Source: Pedobacter sp. W3I1
GTDB lineage: Bacteria; Bacteroidota; Bacteroidia; Sphingobacteriales; Sphingobacteriaceae
NCBI RefSeq assembly: GCF_030816015.1
Contig: NZ_JAUSXN010000001.1
Coordinates: 4,898,001-4,962,000, forward strand
Reading direction: 5' to 3'
Length of the DNA: 64,000 bases
Under the pieces are notes generated by a model. That model had not been told where the DNA came from. It ran no database searches and saw nothing but the letters and a program-made list of their open reading frames with translations. The position numbers and the translations under genes were made by a program. This document shows positions 9,314-17,660 of the stretch, in pieces. The stretch's first letter is position 1; each line of letters starts with the position of its first letter.

Positions 9314-11684
9314 ATGATTAGACTCTATTTAAAAATAGCCTTGCGCAATCTTTGGAAAAACAAAACTTCCTCAATTATTAATATTGTCGGACTGGCGGTT
9401 GGTTTATCTGCCTGCCTCCTGCTATTACTATACGTTAACTACGAGTGGAATTTTGACCGGCAGTATAAAGATGCAGACAAGATCTATCAGGTGATGACTA
9501 ATTTTCAGGATGCATCGGGAAAGATAACCAGCACCGGAAGCTCACCTGGCAATGGAATTGCGATGGCCATCAAAAGTAAGATACCGGAAGTAGATGCCAT
9601 TACCCGCATTGCTGGTGGCAATGAGTCCCTCATCGCTAACCAACAAAATGGCTTTAGAAAGGTAGATCTTTTTGCGGATCCTGAGATCCTAAAAATATTC
9701 AATTATGAGTTTATTGTCGGCAATCCGGATATCGCACTGAATGCACCGAATGCGGTGGTGCTTACCGAAGAGACTGCCAAATTGTTATTTGGTACTACAG
9801 ATGTATTAGACAAAACCGTAAAATATGCCAACAAAACAGATCTGAAAGTGACAGGTGTTATCAAAGACCCGCCAACCAACACTTTATTAGGATTTGATTA
9901 TTTAATGCCCTGGTCTTTTTATCAGACGATTGATGAAGAGGCAAAAAATCCCGGCTGGGGCAATTTTAGTTTCCTGGCTATTGCAAAGGTAAACAACAGT
10001 TCGAAATTAGATCTGATCAACGCCAAGGTTAAGAAACTCTTCAATGAAAACTATACGGAACAAAGAAATGAAAACTTCTTATTTCCTTTTGCGGATACAC
10101 ATCTGTATGGCAAGTTTTTAAACGGTAAGAGTATAGGCGGCGATATTGACCGGATTTATCTCTTTGTTGCACTGGCCTTTGGCATTCTGCTAATCGCTTG
10201 TATCAATTTTATGAACATGACCACGGCCAAATCCGAACGCAGGGCTAAGGAAGTGGGAATTAGGAAAACGATCGGCGCAACTAGAGCTTCCCTGATTACA
10301 CAATTCCTGACCGAAGCGATGATACTTACCACCGTTGCCGTGCTGATTGCACTAACTATTGTAGAAGCTAGTTTACCCATGTTCAATAACCTGCTGGGCA
10401 TAGAAATAAAGATCAATTACAGTAATATAAGCTACTGGCTGGGTATTCTGTCAGTCGCCTTACTAACAACGCTGATGGCGGGAATCTATCCGGCACTGTA
10501 CTTGTCTTCGTTCAATCCTATTCAGATCTTAAAGAAGAGAAGCGCCAGGGCTAAGCTCGTTCCATTTAACCTTAGGCAGGTATTGGTGGTTAGCCAGTTC
10601 TGCTTTTCGATTGTGCTGATGATTGCCACGCTGGTCATTTATAAGCAGATACAGTTCATCAAGAACAGACCTGTGGGATATCACATTAATTTACTTGCCG
10701 AAATGCCTCAGAACGGAGAACTGTATGATAAATTTGAATTGTTCAAAGAACAATTGCTCAGAACAGGAGCTGTCATTTCTGTCAACCAGACATCGCAAAG
10801 TATGAGCCATGTGAGTAATTGGTTCTATGGCTTAAAATGGCCGGACATGGAAAAACAGGGCGAAGAAATTGTGTTCAACAGGCTACAAACACAGTATGAT
10901 CTGGCAAAAACGAACGGCATACAAATACTTGCAGGACGCGATTTTTCCAAGTCATTTGCCTCAGATACGGCCGGGGTTTTATTAAGTAGCACTGCAGTCA
11001 GGATAATGAAATTAAAAGATCCGGTCGGTAAATCGGTTATACTCTTTGATAACAAGCTAAAGATTATCGGTGTGTTTAAAGATTTTCTTTGGGAATCCCC
11101 TTATCGCTCTGGAAAACCCATGATCATTAATTTTAGTAAAATTCACGGCGGCAACATTAATATGCGTTTAAATCCAGCCAATAGTTTGAGCAGAAATATC
11201 GAGCTCATCTCTAAAGTAACAAAAAGCATCAATCCGCAATTTCCGGTAGAGGTAAAGATGGTGGATGAATTGTATGCCGCAAAATTACAGTCGGAAAAGA
11301 TCCTGGGCATACTGGCCAATTTGTTTGGGGGAATTGCCATATTAATTTCCTGTATGGGTTTGTACGGACTCGTGGCTTATAGCGCAGAGCAGCGGACCAA
11401 GGAACTCGGTGTAAGACGTGTGCTTGGTGCTTCTGTTGCCAACATTGAGCCTGCTTTCTTTATCTTTTCTGAAAATGGTATTGGTGGCTGCTTGTATTGG
11501 TGTTCCGCTTGCTTATTATCTGATGAACAGGTGGCTGATGGGATTTGAATTCCATACCCATATATCATTGTCCATCGTATTGGTATCGATAACAGGGACG
11601 GCAATGATCTCATTTCTAACGATTAGTTTTCAGGCGTATAAGGCCGCAAAAGCTAATCCTGTGGAAGCGCTTAAATATGAATAG
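9314..11684 (+). pseudogene. FtsX-like ABC transporter permease (MacB type), interrupted by a frameshift near its 3' end
   Basis: Inner-membrane permease with the MacB periplasmic core and two FtsX domains. The start is the ATG at 9314 (MIRLYLKIALRNLWKNK). TM1 is at about 20-45; the first FtsX block includes KSERRAKEVGIRKTIGAT; the second begins YSAEQRTKELGVRRVLGAS. Just after GASVANI, near 11446-11452, the frame is lost: the original frame ends early at 11548, while the +1 frame continues from about 11450 with family-like LLSLSFLKMVLVAACIGVP and ends PVEALKYE at 11684, the normal end. A 1-nt insertion or 2-nt deletion explains this. No ATPase gene is adjacent, which is common for this family in Bacteroidota. 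It may be a real inactivating mutation, since the last TM helices would be lost, or a sequencing error. Confidence 0.85.
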
Positions 11685-11892
11685 GATAAGATGTCGATTG
11701 TGATGCTCCTATTCAAAAACCGTTTGACAGCAACGAGTTTCTGCTGTTATCGAACGTACCATCATAAGCATTTAAAATATTGCAGGAACATCAGTATAGA
11801 CAAAAATTGTTCTTAATCGTAACGTCAATTTAGTCTCAGGTAAATGATTTTATACAAAATTTATGGTGATATATTCGTTAAGAAATAAACAT

Positions 11893-12669
11893 TTAATGTG
11901 TTTTTGGCATCTCCTGATGTTTGTGCACTGCACTATCTGTTTTATTTGAAATCGTAAATTGTCTGACCTTCCCTTTTTCCCAGGCATTTGCCAGGGGATC
12001 TATCTTTGGTATAGGGATATTCGCTCTTTTCTTTCTGATTTCACTTGTCGAGACGTTAAACCGCTTGTCACGAGCCGCCAATAATTTTGGGTTGAGCTGG
12101 CCATCCTTTGTAAAACCCATCATAATCATGGGTGAACCAACCGGAAGCGTGCGTTCCTGATCGGTATGCCAGGTATGAATGGTCTTGCCATAAGTAGAAA
12201 CAAGCTTTTCCATTAATTCATGCTCAGCTACATCCGGTATTCCAGGTGCTATCAGTGTGCCCGATTTAACTTCGTGGTGGTGCGAATGCCATAATAGCTT
12301 TTCTTCGTCCGATAAGGTATTGAACAATTTCGCAGTGATAATATATTCCACTCCCATGATCTTGGCATCTTTCCCGTTTCCGTCAAAAATTATTGCCTGA
12401 TATAAATCTTCGTTAAGTTGATCCACATAATGATGGGCCTCCATCTGAGCGTTGATATTTCCGTTGTAAAAATGAAAACCGTCAAGGTATGCGTTAAACT
12501 TGTTTAAGGGAATTTTATCCTGCAAAAGATCTGCTCCGGTATTTAAGGCTTTATCTTTTCCAGTCTTTTCATCGCCAGGACTATGGACATTTGAATCTGA
12601 GTTATTACCTCCACACGATACGATCAAAAACAGGCTTAAGATCATGAAAGATAGAAATGTATTTTTCAT
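11893..12669 (-). CDS. OBAP-like (DUF1264) lipoprotein
   Basis: 258 residues with a lipoprotein signal ending LFLIVSCGG (Cys19). The mature part matches the oil-body-associated protein/DUF1264 family, seen in HFYNGNINAQMEAHHYVDQL, YQAIIFDGNGKDAKIMGVEY and LLWHSHHHEVKSGTLIAPG. The family is known from plant oil bodies and bacterial homologues; its biochemical role is unclear, although the conserved His cluster suggests metal binding (inference). A charged, low-complexity linker of about 30 residues follows the lipid anchor. It is convergent with the permease gene and divergent from the AraC regulator at 12991, which could control it. Confidence 0.8.
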   Translation of the reverse strand: MKNTFLSFMILSLFLIVSCGGNNSDSNVHSPGDEKTGKDKALNTGADLLQDKIPLNKFNAYLDGFHFYNGNINAQMEAHHYVDQLNEDLYQAIIFDGNGKDAKIMGVEYIITAKLFNTLSDEEKLLWHSHHHEVKSGTLIAPGIPDVAEHELMEKLVSTYGKTIHTWHTDQERTLPVGSPMIMMGFTKDGQLNPKLLAARDKRFNVSTSEIRKKRANIPIPKIDPLANAWEKGKVRQFTISNKTDSAVHKHQEMPKTH

Positions 12670-12860
12670 ATTACTGTATTTAGCACTTTGAGAATAACAA
12701 ACTAAGCTTATCGAGGTTTAAAGATTAACTATATTTTTACAACCAGTTCAGCAAATGCCCTTAAGCAAGTCTTCTCATTATTTAACCGGTATCCAATAAA
12801 ATAGTTTATAAAAATCTATCTTTTGGTAATTCTATTGCATCGTTCAAGAAATATTTAGAA

Positions 12861-12935
12861 ATGAATGCTAAATTAGAAGCTCAACAAAACTTTGGACGAA
12901 GTTTTGTTGAGCTTTACAATTACTATGTACATTAG
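12861..12935 (+). CDS. Possible 24-residue leader or small peptide ORF
   Basis: An ATG-to-TAG ORF encoding MNAKLEAQQNFGRSFVELYN plus four residues. Its central codons form the hairpin at 12877-12914. No good ribosome-binding site is visible upstream and no amino-acid bias suggests attenuation, so translation is uncertain and it may be chance. Confidence 0.2.
   Translation: MNAKLEAQQNFGRSFVELYNYYVH
12877..12914. repeat. Perfect 16-bp inverted repeat (hairpin)
   Basis: AAGCTCAACAAAACTT at 12877-12892 and its exact complement at 12899-12914, with a 6-nt loop. Neither side has a T-run, so it is not a standard terminator. It lies about 75 bp before the AraC start and may be an operator or an RNA hairpin. 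Confidence 0.7.
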
Positions 12936-12990
12936 CGCTTCAGCAAAATAAATCTTTTGCAACCATGGTGATGAAATTAATCTATTATCT

Positions 12991-13794
12991 ATGCAAATAG
13001 TTCCATCAGATGGCCTTAAGGTCATCATAAGACATTATTTAATCTATTACCCTTCAACAAGCAATGCTGTAATGAGATTTTTTTCAGATGGTAGTCCAGG
13101 CATCGTTGTACCACTATCATATTCCCGGCTTCCATTTCTTAAAAATCAAAAACTTCAAAAGGGGGAATTCATTGCTTATGGCTTAATGGAACGTCCTATT
13201 ATTATCCCCCCGCTGTCAGCCTGTGGAATGATAGTCATTGTTCTCCAGCCCTACGCGCTAGCTTTTTTGAGTGGAATAAAGTCTGACAAGCTGAAAAATT
13301 GCATTTTACCATTAAGTGCTTTATTGGGTCCGGGTGCTTATTTCCTACAAATGGCAGTACAGGGGTTACACGATGAGGATGAAATCATAAAAGAGCTGGA
13401 AAAATTTTTCTTCGATCTCTTATCAACTCTGCCTCCAACCGATGAATTGCTAAGAGAAAGCCTATATCATATGAAGCAGAGCCATGGGAAAATCAGCATC
13501 CATGAGCTGTTGCGCGGCTTATCTGTAAGTGAGCGGCTATTGGAACGGAGGTTTGATCGTTTTATAGGCATTTCCCCGAAGAAATTAAACGGGATACTGC
13601 GTATAAATCATTATTTAAAACTATTACGAGACCCCAATCAGACCTATACTCAGGTACAGGCGGCAATTGAAGCAGGATTTTACGACCAGGCCCACCTTAA
13701 CAACAGCTTCAAAGAAATCACGGGTACTTCACCATTAAAATATCTAGCCTCTTCTGATCCATTGGCAATAAATCTTTTTAGCTTCAGAGATTAG
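12991..13794 (+). CDS. AraC-family transcriptional regulator
   Basis: 267 residues. The C-terminal part (about 165-250) is an AraC-type double helix-turn-helix, seen in ISIHELLRGLSVSERLLERR and QAAIEAGFYDQAHLNNSFKE followed by TGTSPLKYL. The N-terminal 150 residues (PSDGLKVIIRHYLIYYP, then a beta-rich section with VVPLSYSR) resemble the DUF6597-like sensor found in many Bacteroidota AraC proteins. The nitrilase-family gene starts 62 bp downstream on the same strand, and an OBAP lipoprotein gene diverges upstream; either could be its target. Confidence 0.85.
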   Translation: MQIVPSDGLKVIIRHYLIYYPSTSNAVMRFFSDGSPGIVVPLSYSRLPFLKNQKLQKGEFIAYGLMERPIIIPPLSACGMIVIVLQPYALAFLSGIKSDKLKNCILPLSALLGPGAYFLQMAVQGLHDEDEIIKELEKFFFDLLSTLPPTDELLRESLYHMKQSHGKISIHELLRGLSVSERLLERRFDRFIGISPKKLNGILRINHYLKLLRDPNQTYTQVQAAIEAGFYDQAHLNNSFKEITGTSPLKYLASSDPLAINLFSFRD

Positions 13795-13856
13795 CGCTGT
13801 GTCGGAAACATCCAATACCCGTAATTTTGTACGAGCTAAATTTGTACAAAAAGTAT

Positions 13857-14804
13857 ATGGAAAATTTAAAAGTAGCTGCCGCCCAATTCGAGAATGCTAG
13901 CGGCGACAAGGTTTATAACCTTTCTGTAATCGAAGAAATGGTTAGTAAAGCTTCGGCATTGGGGGTAGAAGTTATTGCCTTTCATGAATGTTCTGTGACG
14001 GGCTATTCATTTGCAAGAAAACTTAGCCGTGGCGAAATGCTTGCCTTATCAGAGGTGATACCGAACGGCCCTTCTGTAACCGCTCTGATTGAAATGGCGA
14101 AAAAATATAAAATCACAATTCTTGCCGGCCTTTTTGAAAAGGATGAGCATGAAAATATGTTCAAAGCATATGTTTGCGTTGATGAGACCGGACTTATTGC
14201 TAAACACCGAAAACTTCATCCTTTCATCAATTCTAACCTATTGCCAGGTACATCATATACAATCTTTGAAATTAAAGGTTGGAAATGTGGCATTTTAATA
14301 TGTTATGACAATAACGTCATAGAAAATGTCAGGGCAACAACCTTACTGGGTGCAGAAATAATCTTTATGCCCCATGTAACGATGTGTACACCATCTCCCC
14401 GCCCTGGAGCAGGATTTGTGGATGCGGAGCTTTGGAAAGAAAAAGACAAAAATGCTGCCCTACTAAGATCAGAATTTGACGGTGATAAAGGACGGAACTG
14501 GCTTATGAAATGGCTTCCTGCACGTGCTTACGATAATGGAATTTATGCGATATTTTGCAATCCGATTGGCATGGATGATGACCAGTTAAAAAATGGCTGC
14601 TCGATGATCCTAAACCCTTTCGGAGAAATAGTAGCTGAATGCAGAACAATGGAAAATGAGTTTGTCGTCGCTGAGTTGTGTAAAGATGAATTAAAAACAT
14701 CAGGTGGCTTTCGGTACAAAAAAGCCAGAAGGCCGGAGCTTTACGGAGAAATATTAGCCTCATCACACACCCCCGACCAACAGGTTGCCTGGCTGAAAAA
14801 GTAA
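13857..14804 (+). CDS. Carbon-nitrogen hydrolase (nitrilase superfamily amidohydrolase)
   Basis: 315 residues from the ATG at 13857, whose product begins directly with the family strand MENLKVAAAQFE. The catalytic triad is visible: Glu44 in AFHECSVTGY, Lys119 in KHRKLHPF and Cys149 in GILICYDNN. This predicts hydrolysis of an aliphatic amide or N-carbamoyl compound through a cysteine thioester. A substrate cannot be named; the closest pattern is the aliphatic amidase/N-carbamoyl hydrolase branch. No signal peptide, so it is cytoplasmic. It follows the AraC gene by 62 bp and may be co-transcribed with it or controlled by it. Confidence 0.85.
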   Translation: MENLKVAAAQFENASGDKVYNLSVIEEMVSKASALGVEVIAFHECSVTGYSFARKLSRGEMLALSEVIPNGPSVTALIEMAKKYKITILAGLFEKDEHENMFKAYVCVDETGLIAKHRKLHPFINSNLLPGTSYTIFEIKGWKCGILICYDNNVIENVRATTLLGAEIIFMPHVTMCTPSPRPGAGFVDAELWKEKDKNAALLRSEFDGDKGRNWLMKWLPARAYDNGIYAIFCNPIGMDDDQLKNGCSMILNPFGEIVAECRTMENEFVVAELCKDELKTSGGFRYKKARRPELYGEILASSHTPDQQVAWLKK

Positions 14805-14810
14805 AACGGA

Positions 14811-14846
14811 ATAAAAAAACCGGAGTCGACTACATCGATTCCGGTT
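14811..14846 (-). terminator. Minus-strand intrinsic terminator with no gene in front of it
   Basis: Read on the minus strand: AACCGGA, a mismatch, TCGA, a 5-nt loop, TCGA, then TCCGGTT and a run of seven T. No minus-strand ORF lies within the 600 bases upstream of it, so it may end a non-coding transcript. Read on the plus strand it lacks a T-run, so it is not a good terminator for the nitrilase gene. Confidence 0.6.
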
Positions 14847-14875
14847 AGTACCCCCGGACGTACTAAGATCGAACC
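14833..14875 (-). other. Structured repeat element, copy A
   Basis: Minus-strand reading: TTCGA, a 10-nt unpaired segment YCTTAGTACG, TCCGG, a 9-nt loop, CCGGA, then TCGA. The same layout and 20 nearly identical bases recur in opposite orientation at 17357-17397. In this copy the CCGGA segment can pair instead with a later TCCGG to make the terminator at 14811, so two exclusive folds are possible. Function unknown. Confidence 0.5.
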
Positions 14876-15410
14876 AATTTATGGTAGATCTGGTGAAAAT
14901 CGCCCTTATTCCTATATTTAATATAAAAACCTAACATCGAAATTAATAAGATTATTCAGAAAACCTTAGCTATTTCAAATGATATAGCTAAGATTTCGGA
15001 TTAGGATTTTCGGATTAAATTTAATCCCTCGTTTTTGTGTAACGCAAATATCAAAAACTCATTATCAAAAATTAAAATTCTGATTTGAATAATGGAATGA
15101 CTTTATGATAATCAGTCATAAAAAATATGTTTCAAGATGTCATATAAAGAATATAACCCTAATATTTTAAAGCCTACTTGATTATCAAATAATGAGGGAA
15201 TAATGATAATGATCAATAATTTAGAGGATCACCGGAGTATATGAAGAAACGAAACATTTTAAATACTTGCATTGTAAATTCACTTAGCACTTAAGCACTG
15301 CATAGATGGGAGTAAATAAGTTTATTTTGTTATAAATGTCCGTGATTTAGTTATAATGCCAGAGTAATGAATAATGACTTTTGTCTTATTATTTTATTCA
15401 TTAAATTCTC

Positions 15411-16181
15411 ATGGAAAATAAAAAAGAATCGTCAACATTTCGCCAGCCTATTGCATTAGTGACTGGTGCCAATAAAGGACTTGGTCAACAGATCGCTAAA
15501 GAATTAGTGGGCCACGGTTACATCGTACTCTTGGGTTCTAGAAAGTTCGACAATGGCAAAGCCGCCGCCGATGAAATAGGGCAAGGTGCACACCCAATTC
15601 AACTGGATGTGACTAACACACAAAGCATCACTGCAGCCGCTGAGCACATTGCCTCAGAATTTGGCCGTTTAGATTTATTGGTTAACAATGCAGCAATCGG
15701 ACAGTCAGGCCGCTATTCTACACTCACCGAGATATTAGAGGCGAGTAAAGCCAGTGTGGCACCTCTGGACGAATTACGTATTCTTTTTGAAACCAACGTA
15801 CTAGGGGTATTGGCAGTTACTCAGGCTATGCTGCCACTTATCAAACTTTCTACTTCGGGAGTAATTCTGAACATCTCCAGCGCAGCAGGGTCATTGACCT
15901 TAAATTCAGATCCTAACTTCCCTTACAGACCTTATTTCAACGTTACTTACCCTGCGTCGAAAACTGCGCTTAATGCCATTACATTAGCGCTTGCGATTGA
16001 GCTAGAAGATACCGGCATTAAAGTACGTGCGGCTAGTCCGAGTTTCACTGCTACTGCAATGAACAACTTCCAGGGAACTGACACAGTCGAGGTAGGTGCA
16101 AGAGCACTTGTTCTTGCGGCGCTTGATACAGAAAGCCCAACCGGTAGTTTTACAGGACCAGATGGCAAGCTTCCGTGGTAA
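15411..16181 (+). CDS. Short-chain dehydrogenase/reductase (SDR family)
   Basis: 256 residues; a classical SDR oxidoreductase using NAD(P)H. Motifs: the nucleotide-binding TGANKGLG at 18-25, NNAA at 92-95, the catalytic Ser near 156-157 in ILNISSAAG, and the YPASK dyad Tyr180/Lys184. The glycine motif with Lys22 and the following LGSRK basic residues suggest NADPH preference (inference). Substrate unknown. An AraC-family regulator follows 75 bp downstream on the same strand, a common pairing for inducible oxidoreductases. Confidence 0.9.
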   Translation: MENKKESSTFRQPIALVTGANKGLGQQIAKELVGHGYIVLLGSRKFDNGKAAADEIGQGAHPIQLDVTNTQSITAAAEHIASEFGRLDLLVNNAAIGQSGRYSTLTEILEASKASVAPLDELRILFETNVLGVLAVTQAMLPLIKLSTSGVILNISSAAGSLTLNSDPNFPYRPYFNVTYPASKTALNAITLALAIELEDTGIKVRAASPSFTATAMNNFQGTDTVEVGARALVLAALDTESPTGSFTGPDGKLPW

Positions 16182-16256
16182 TCATTTGACAAAGTTCAGC
16201 CTCATTTTATAACCGGTGACAAATATCCACCGGTTATAATTATTATCTTTAAAAAA

Positions 16257-17171
16257 ATGAAGAAAGAAGCAGCAAAGATCAATAAACTGGAATCAATTAC
16301 GGATATTCATCGCACGGCAGGTCTGCCAGGTCCTGCTCACCCTATGATCACCTTGATTGACGCTACAGAATTGCTCGATATGTGCAAAGTTCCGGTAAAA
16401 TACCTATTAAGTTTCTACAAAATCACTCTAGTTACTAAAATGGAGGGAAAATTCCGATACGGACAGGGTCATTATGATTTCGACGAGGGTAGCATGGTGT
16501 TTGCAGCACCCAACCAGATCTTAGGTGAAGTTGAAACTAATTCAAATACTGATGGTATCTCCCTATTTATTCATCCTGATTTTCTCCATGGTCATCCATT
16601 AGCAGGAAAGATCAAACAATTCGGATTCTTCTCTTATGCTGCCAATGAGGCATTGCACTTGTCCGAACAAGAAAAAATTACCATTGAATCCATCTTTAGT
16701 ATTATCCGTCAAGAGCTCAATAGCCGGATCGACGATTTCAGCCACGAGGTGATTATTGCGCAAATTGAATTGCTGTTAAGCTACGCCAAACGATTCTACA
16801 AACGCCAGTTCCTGACCAGACAGGTAATAAGCAATAACCTTCTTCAGCAATTGGAAGAATTGTTGAACCAATATTTTGAAGATGAAAAAGCAATTACTTA
16901 CGGTATACCAACAGTGCAATATCTTGCTGACCAAATCAATTATACACCAAACTATTTAAGTGATATGCTGCGTTCGCAAACCGGTCTCACTGCTCAGCAG
17001 CATATTCATCAGAGGTTGATAGAAAGATCAAAAGACCTACTTTCGACAACAAATCTGACGATTAACGAAGTGGCATACAAGTTAGGATTTGAATACCCAC
17101 AGTCTTTCAGCAGGCTTTTTAAAGCAAGGACGAAAGTGTCTCCTGCTCAATTTAAATCAAGCTTCAATTAA
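16257..17171 (+). CDS. AraC-family transcriptional regulator next to the SDR gene
   Basis: 304 residues. The C-terminal domain (about 200-304) is an AraC helix-turn-helix pair: VQYLADQINYTPNYLSDMLR and TINEVAYKLGFEYPQSFSRL, ending KVSPAQFKSS. The N-terminal part has a cupin-like ligand-binding pattern (FDEGSMVFAAPNQILGEVE). The gene follows the SDR gene by 75 bp on the same strand and probably regulates it. Both genes lie between two inverted copies of a structured element. Confidence 0.9.
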   Translation: MKKEAAKINKLESITDIHRTAGLPGPAHPMITLIDATELLDMCKVPVKYLLSFYKITLVTKMEGKFRYGQGHYDFDEGSMVFAAPNQILGEVETNSNTDGISLFIHPDFLHGHPLAGKIKQFGFFSYAANEALHLSEQEKITIESIFSIIRQELNSRIDDFSHEVIIAQIELLLSYAKRFYKRQFLTRQVISNNLLQQLEELLNQYFEDEKAITYGIPTVQYLADQINYTPNYLSDMLRSQTGLTAQQHIHQRLIERSKDLLSTTNLTINEVAYKLGFEYPQSFSRLFKARTKVSPAQFKSSFN

Positions 17172-17356
17172 CATCCTTAAAGATTAATACTCATCTCAAT
17201 TTCTATCAAAAAAGGATCGTTTTCTGAGAAGCGTTTTCTGAAATTCTTCTAAGTATTATATGAAAACAGGATCTTTCAGTTGGTAAAATATTGTTTTATC
17301 CCGCGTATAATATGCAGCAACGGCTACTGGAAAGACATATCCTTGAAATTCAATAG

Positions 17357-17397
17357 TTCGACCTTAGTACGTCCGGTCTCCCCCGCCGGAGATCGAA
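17357..17397 (+). other. Structured repeat element, copy B
   Basis: Plus-strand reading: TTCGA, CCTTAGTACG unpaired, TCCGG, a 9-nt loop (TCTCCCCCG), CCGGA, GA, TCGAA. The stem sequences and the unpaired segment match copy A at 14833-14875, while the 9-nt loop is entirely different. A second hairpin CGAAG/CTTCG followed by TTT comes next. The two copies point outward from the SDR/AraC gene pair. Confidence 0.5.
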
Positions 17398-17450
17398 GCA
17401 AAATCTTCGTTTCCAAGCAATACAGGCATATTGTAAATTAGATAAAAAAC

Positions 17451-17483
17451 AAAAACCCCTCTCTAAGTGCTTTAGAGAGAGGT
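17451..17483 (-). terminator. Intrinsic terminator of tRNA-Leu
   Basis: On the minus strand, a CCTCTCTCTAAA/TTAGAGAGGGG stem with a short loop and a following T-run, directly after the tRNA 3' end. Confidence 0.85.
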
Positions 17484-17485
17484 CG

Positions 17486-17565
17486 TACCCAGCGCCGGAG
17501 TCGAACCGGCACGGTTTCCCACAGGTGTTTGAGACCAGCGCGTCTACCAATTCCGCCAGCTGGGC
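17486..17565 (-). tRNA. tRNA-Leu, anticodon CAA
   Basis: An 80-nt class II tRNA. Acceptor GCCCAGC/GCTGGGT (with a G-U closing pair), D-arm GCGGAATTGGTAGACGC, anticodon loop CTCAAAC with CAA at its centre, an 11-nt variable arm and T-arm GCCGGTTCGACTCCGGC. The discriminator is A; CCA is not encoded. The anticodon stem CTGGT/ACCTG has a T-T mismatch at the second pair, so the tRNA may be slightly destabilised. Confidence 0.93.
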
Positions 17566-17660
17566 ATTTGCTTATTCAGCGGGATGCAAATGTATAAATT
17601 AAGCACTTAATTCGCAAATTTTATTTGCTTCTTTTTATGTTTAAAATGATTTATGAAGAC

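Larger units (their letters stand above)
12670..12990. other. Divergent intergenic region between the OBAP lipoprotein and an AraC gene
   Basis: 321 bases. The main content is a perfect 16-bp hairpin at 12877-12914 lying inside a 24-codon ORF at 12861-12935. Promoters for both flanking genes must lie here, but no box is clear. Confidence 0.6.
14805..15410. other. AT-rich intergenic region before the SDR gene
   Basis: About 600 bases without a gene. At the left end are a minus-strand terminator and a structured element (14811-14875). A 9-bp stem CTTAGCTAT/ATAGCTAAG lies at 14965-14992, followed by two copies of TTTCGGATTAGGAT-like sequence. The rest is AT-rich with no clear feature. Confidence 0.6.
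17172..17485. other. Intergenic region between the AraC gene and tRNA-Leu
   Basis: 314 bases without a protein gene. It contains copy B of the structured element (17357-17397), a short hairpin directly after it, and the tRNA-Leu terminator (17451-17483). The segment near 17208-17250 has two imperfect copies of CGTTTTCTGA. Confidence 0.6.

Noticed and set aside
11921..12160. Plus-strand ORF opposite the OBAP lipoprotein gene
   Set aside because: Antisense to a clear lipoprotein gene; the residue pattern is not protein-like.
12877..12914. Hairpin considered as a terminator
   Set aside because: Neither strand has a T-run after the stem, and no transcript ends there.
14833..17397. Paired elements considered as integron attC sites or transposon ends
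   Set aside because: They do not match the RYYYAAC/GTTRRRY core sites, no integrase or transposase is present, and no target-site duplication is visible.
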